This document shows, piece after piece, positions 62,211 to 64,000 of a DNA stretch of 64,000 nucleotides. A program made the position numbers and the translations under genes. The notes beneath the pieces were generated by a model that was not told the DNA's origin, searched no databases, and was given only the letters and a program-made list of their open reading frames with translations. Numbering within the stretch: position 1 is the stretch's first letter; the number at the start of each line of letters is the position of its first letter. The stretch comes from Edaphobacter aggregans DSM 19364 (GTDB taxonomy: Bacteria > Acidobacteriota > Terriglobia > Terriglobales > Acidobacteriaceae): NCBI RefSeq assembly GCF_000745965.1, contig NZ_JQKI01000002.1, forward strand, positions 1 through 64,000. The letters run 5' to 3'.

Positions 62211-63979
62211 TACTCGTCCTCAGCGGTTTCGAGGAGAGGGTCTTTTTGTGGACGGCGAACCATCTCGTGGAGTGCGGCTCCGGGGGCGATCATCGGGTAG
62301 ACGCCGTCTTCCTTTTCGACCGCGAAGTTGATGACGAAGGCGGTTTGCCCGGTGCGGGATTTTGTGACTGTGGGGGTTACATCCTTGCGCTGGGTGACTT
62401 GCGCGCCGGGGATGCCGTGAGCATCGGCGATCTTGACGAAGTCGGGCGAGAGGATGGGCGAGCAGGCGTAGTTCTTGTCGTAGAAGGCCTCCTGCCACTG
62501 CCGGACCATGCCGAGGAAGCCGTTGTTGATGACGGCGACGTTGATGTGGAGGTTTTCCTGCACGATGGTGGAGAGCTCGGCGGCGGTCATCTGGAAGCCG
62601 CCGTCACCGGCGATGCACCAGACGTCGCAGTCGGGCCGGGCGATCTTGGCTCCGATGGCGGCGGGCAGAGCGAAGCCCATCGTCCCGAGGCCGCCCGAGG
62701 TGATGAGCGTGCGCGTGTCCTCGTGCTTGAAGTACTGCGCCTCCCACATCTGGTGCTGGCCTACGTCGGTGGCGATGATGGTCTTGTCGAGTCGGCCAGC
62801 GGCGCGGGCCTCCTGCCAGATGTCGTTGATGACGTGCGCGGCGTAGAGGTGGCCGTTGTCGGGCAGGTTGATGATGTCGCGCACGGCGGCGTCGCCCTTC
62901 ATGGAGCGGATCTCGCGCAGCCAGTCACTGGTGCTGTTGTTCGTGCTCGCATCGGCGAGATAGTTCTTGTCGTGAATGAGCGGCTCCATCGTGCGCAGGA
63001 CCTCTTTGAGGTCGCCGATGAGCGCGACGTCGACCTTGACGTTCTTGTTGATCTCGCTGGGGTCGATCTCGATGTGGATCTTCTTCGCGTTCTGCGCGTA
63101 GCTGGCGAGGTTGCCGGTGACGCGGTCGTCGAAGCGCATCCCGAAGGCGAGCAGGAGGTCGGCATGCTGGATGGCGTGGTTGACCCACGACTCACCGTGC
63201 ATCCCCATCATGCCGAGGGCGAGCGGGTGCGAGGCGGGGAAGGCTCCCAGGCCAAGCAGCGTGGTGGCGACGGGGATCTGGTAGCGCTCGGCGAAGGCGA
63301 CGACCTCGTGCTCGGCACCGGAGTGGATGATGCCGTGGCCGGCGAGGATGACGGGCTTCTTCGAGGCGCGCATCAGTTCGATGGCGCGGTGCATCTCGGC
63401 GGACTCGGCGCGCAGCATGGGGTGCGGGCGGTAGGGCGCGGGCACGGCCTCGTCGAAGTTGAAGATGGCGGTGCCCTGCTGGGCATCCTTGGTGATGTCA
63501 ACCAGCACGGGGCCGGGGCGTCCGGAGGCGGCGATCTGAAAGGCCTGGCGGATCATCGGCGCAATGTGCTCGGGGCGTGTGGCGACGAAGTTGTGCTTCG
63601 TGATGGGCAGGGTGATGCCGGTGATGTCGATCTCCTGGAAGGCATCGGAGCCGAGAACTTTCGACGAGACCTGCCCGGTGATGCAGACGATCGGGATCGA
63701 GTCCATCATAGCGGTGGCGATGCCGGTGACGAGGTTGGTCGCGCCGGGGCCAGAGGTGGCGATGGCGACGCCTACCTTACCGGAGGCGCGCGCGTAGCCG
63801 TCGGCCATGTGCGCGGCGCCCTGCTCGTGCCGCGTGAGCACGTGGTGGATGGGGAACTTGCGCAGAGCGTCGTAGGCGGGGAGGATGGCTCCGCCGGGGT
63901 AGCCGAAGACCGTGGTGACACCTTCGCCTACGAGCGTGGCCCAGAGGATCTCGGCTCCGGTCAGGGTGGGGTGTGTCAT
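62210..63979 (-). CDS. ilvB: Acetolactate synthase large subunit
   Basis: 589 aa. ThDP-enzyme domains in order: N-terminal Pyr domain (GVTTVFGYPGGAILPAYDAL, catalytic Glu in LTRHEQGAAHMADGYARASG), central domain (IHIEIDPSEINKN), and the PP domain with the ThDP motif (GDGGFQMTAAELSTIVQENLHINVAVINN). It condenses two pyruvates into acetolactate. It is the first gene of the operon; upstream AAAGGCG serves as ribosome site, and the promoter lies outside the window. Confidence 0.97.
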   Translation of the reverse strand: MTHPTLTGAEILWATLVGEGVTTVFGYPGGAILPAYDALRKFPIHHVLTRHEQGAAHMADGYARASGKVGVAIATSGPGATNLVTGIATAMMDSIPIVCITGQVSSKVLGSDAFQEIDITGITLPITKHNFVATRPEHIAPMIRQAFQIAASGRPGPVLVDITKDAQQGTAIFNFDEAVPAPYRPHPMLRAESAEMHRAIELMRASKKPVILAGHGIIHSGAEHEVVAFAERYQIPVATTLLGLGAFPASHPLALGMMGMHGESWVNHAIQHADLLLAFGMRFDDRVTGNLASYAQNAKKIHIEIDPSEINKNVKVDVALIGDLKEVLRTMEPLIHDKNYLADASTNNSTSDWLREIRSMKGDAAVRDIINLPDNGHLYAAHVINDIWQEARAAGRLDKTIIATDVGQHQMWEAQYFKHEDTRTLITSGGLGTMGFALPAAIGAKIARPDCDVWCIAGDGGFQMTAAELSTIVQENLHINVAVINNGFLGMVRQWQEAFYDKNYACSPILSPDFVKIADAHGIPGAQVTQRKDVTPTVTKSRTGQTAFVINFAVEKEDGVYPMIAPGAALHEMVRRPQKDPLLETAEDE

Positions 63980-64000
63980 CGTGGTATCGCCTTTCTTGCT

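Overview
The window looks like a chromosomal segment of an acidobacterium of class Terriglobia (Granulicella / Edaphobacter / Terriglobus-like). This rests on the high GC content, a large Oar-like TonB-dependent receptor with an N-terminal carboxypeptidase-regulatory domain, a typical short RpoZ beside Rho, small secreted DUF4136-type proteins, plant-polymer hydrolases (GH1, CE8), and futalosine-pathway MqnA. The genus is inference; there is no rRNA gene here. No complete tRNA or CRISPR array was found.

Layout. 1-3 kb: edge of an IS110-family element, then a soxR / SDR / QueA-like cassette with a SoxR-type operator. 3-8.3 kb: a DUF3500 protein, then a tightly overlapping six-gene operon (TetR, DoxX-like, BtaA-like DUF3419, DUF2071, methyltransferase, membrane protein) with twin TTGAAC-NN-GTTCAA operators. 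8.6-10.1 kb: recombination scar (tRNA-like hairpin, 3' half of comM) and an AT-richer spacer carrying a dispersed repeat. 10-24 kb: rpoZ, rho, two tandem SDRs, a DJ-1 protein, fused relics of a DtxR regulator and a TonB receptor, riboflavin genes ribE and ribD, a 1132-aa TonB receptor, ftsY. 24-33 kb: a broken Uma2 gene, gpsA-plsY-cinA phospholipid/nucleotide-salvage genes, alkB, a Gfo/Idh/MocA oxidoreductase, an NHL propeller protein, pgpA and yacG. 33-40 kb: accessory genes bracketed by short copies of the ends of yacG and rimO, then rimO, a DUF4136 gene, an Fn3 relic, and a 1.1-kb transposon-like insertion that splits a small secreted-protein gene. 40-50 kb: argG, a VapBC module, GH1 beta-glucosidase, CE8 pectinesterase, SRP RNA, fabH, a DedA protein, mqnA and a dprA gene with an internal deletion. 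50-64 kb: topA, a PEP-CTERM protein, DUF427, cupin, PLP decarboxylase, DUF4386, a cNMP-domain histidine kinase, and the ilvB-(unknown)-ilvN-ilvC operon on the minus strand.

The most unusual items are: (1) a 1,101-bp element with 18-bp inverted ends and a perfect 6-bp target duplication that carries a passenger gene but no transposase; (2) the TetR-controlled operon pairing a betaine-lipid-type aminocarboxypropyl transferase with a methyltransferase; (3) two independent lesions in natural-transformation genes (comM and dprA); (4) two foreign-looking gene insertions, each bracketed by a short duplicate of the end of the neighbouring conserved gene; (5) a low-GC unknown gene translationally coupled between ilvB and ilvN; and (6) a pair of diverged intergenic elements 28 kb apart with shared internal architecture.

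All functions are read from sequence motifs only; no database search was run. Start codons were moved inward where a Shine-Dalgarno sequence, a gene overlap or family length supported it.
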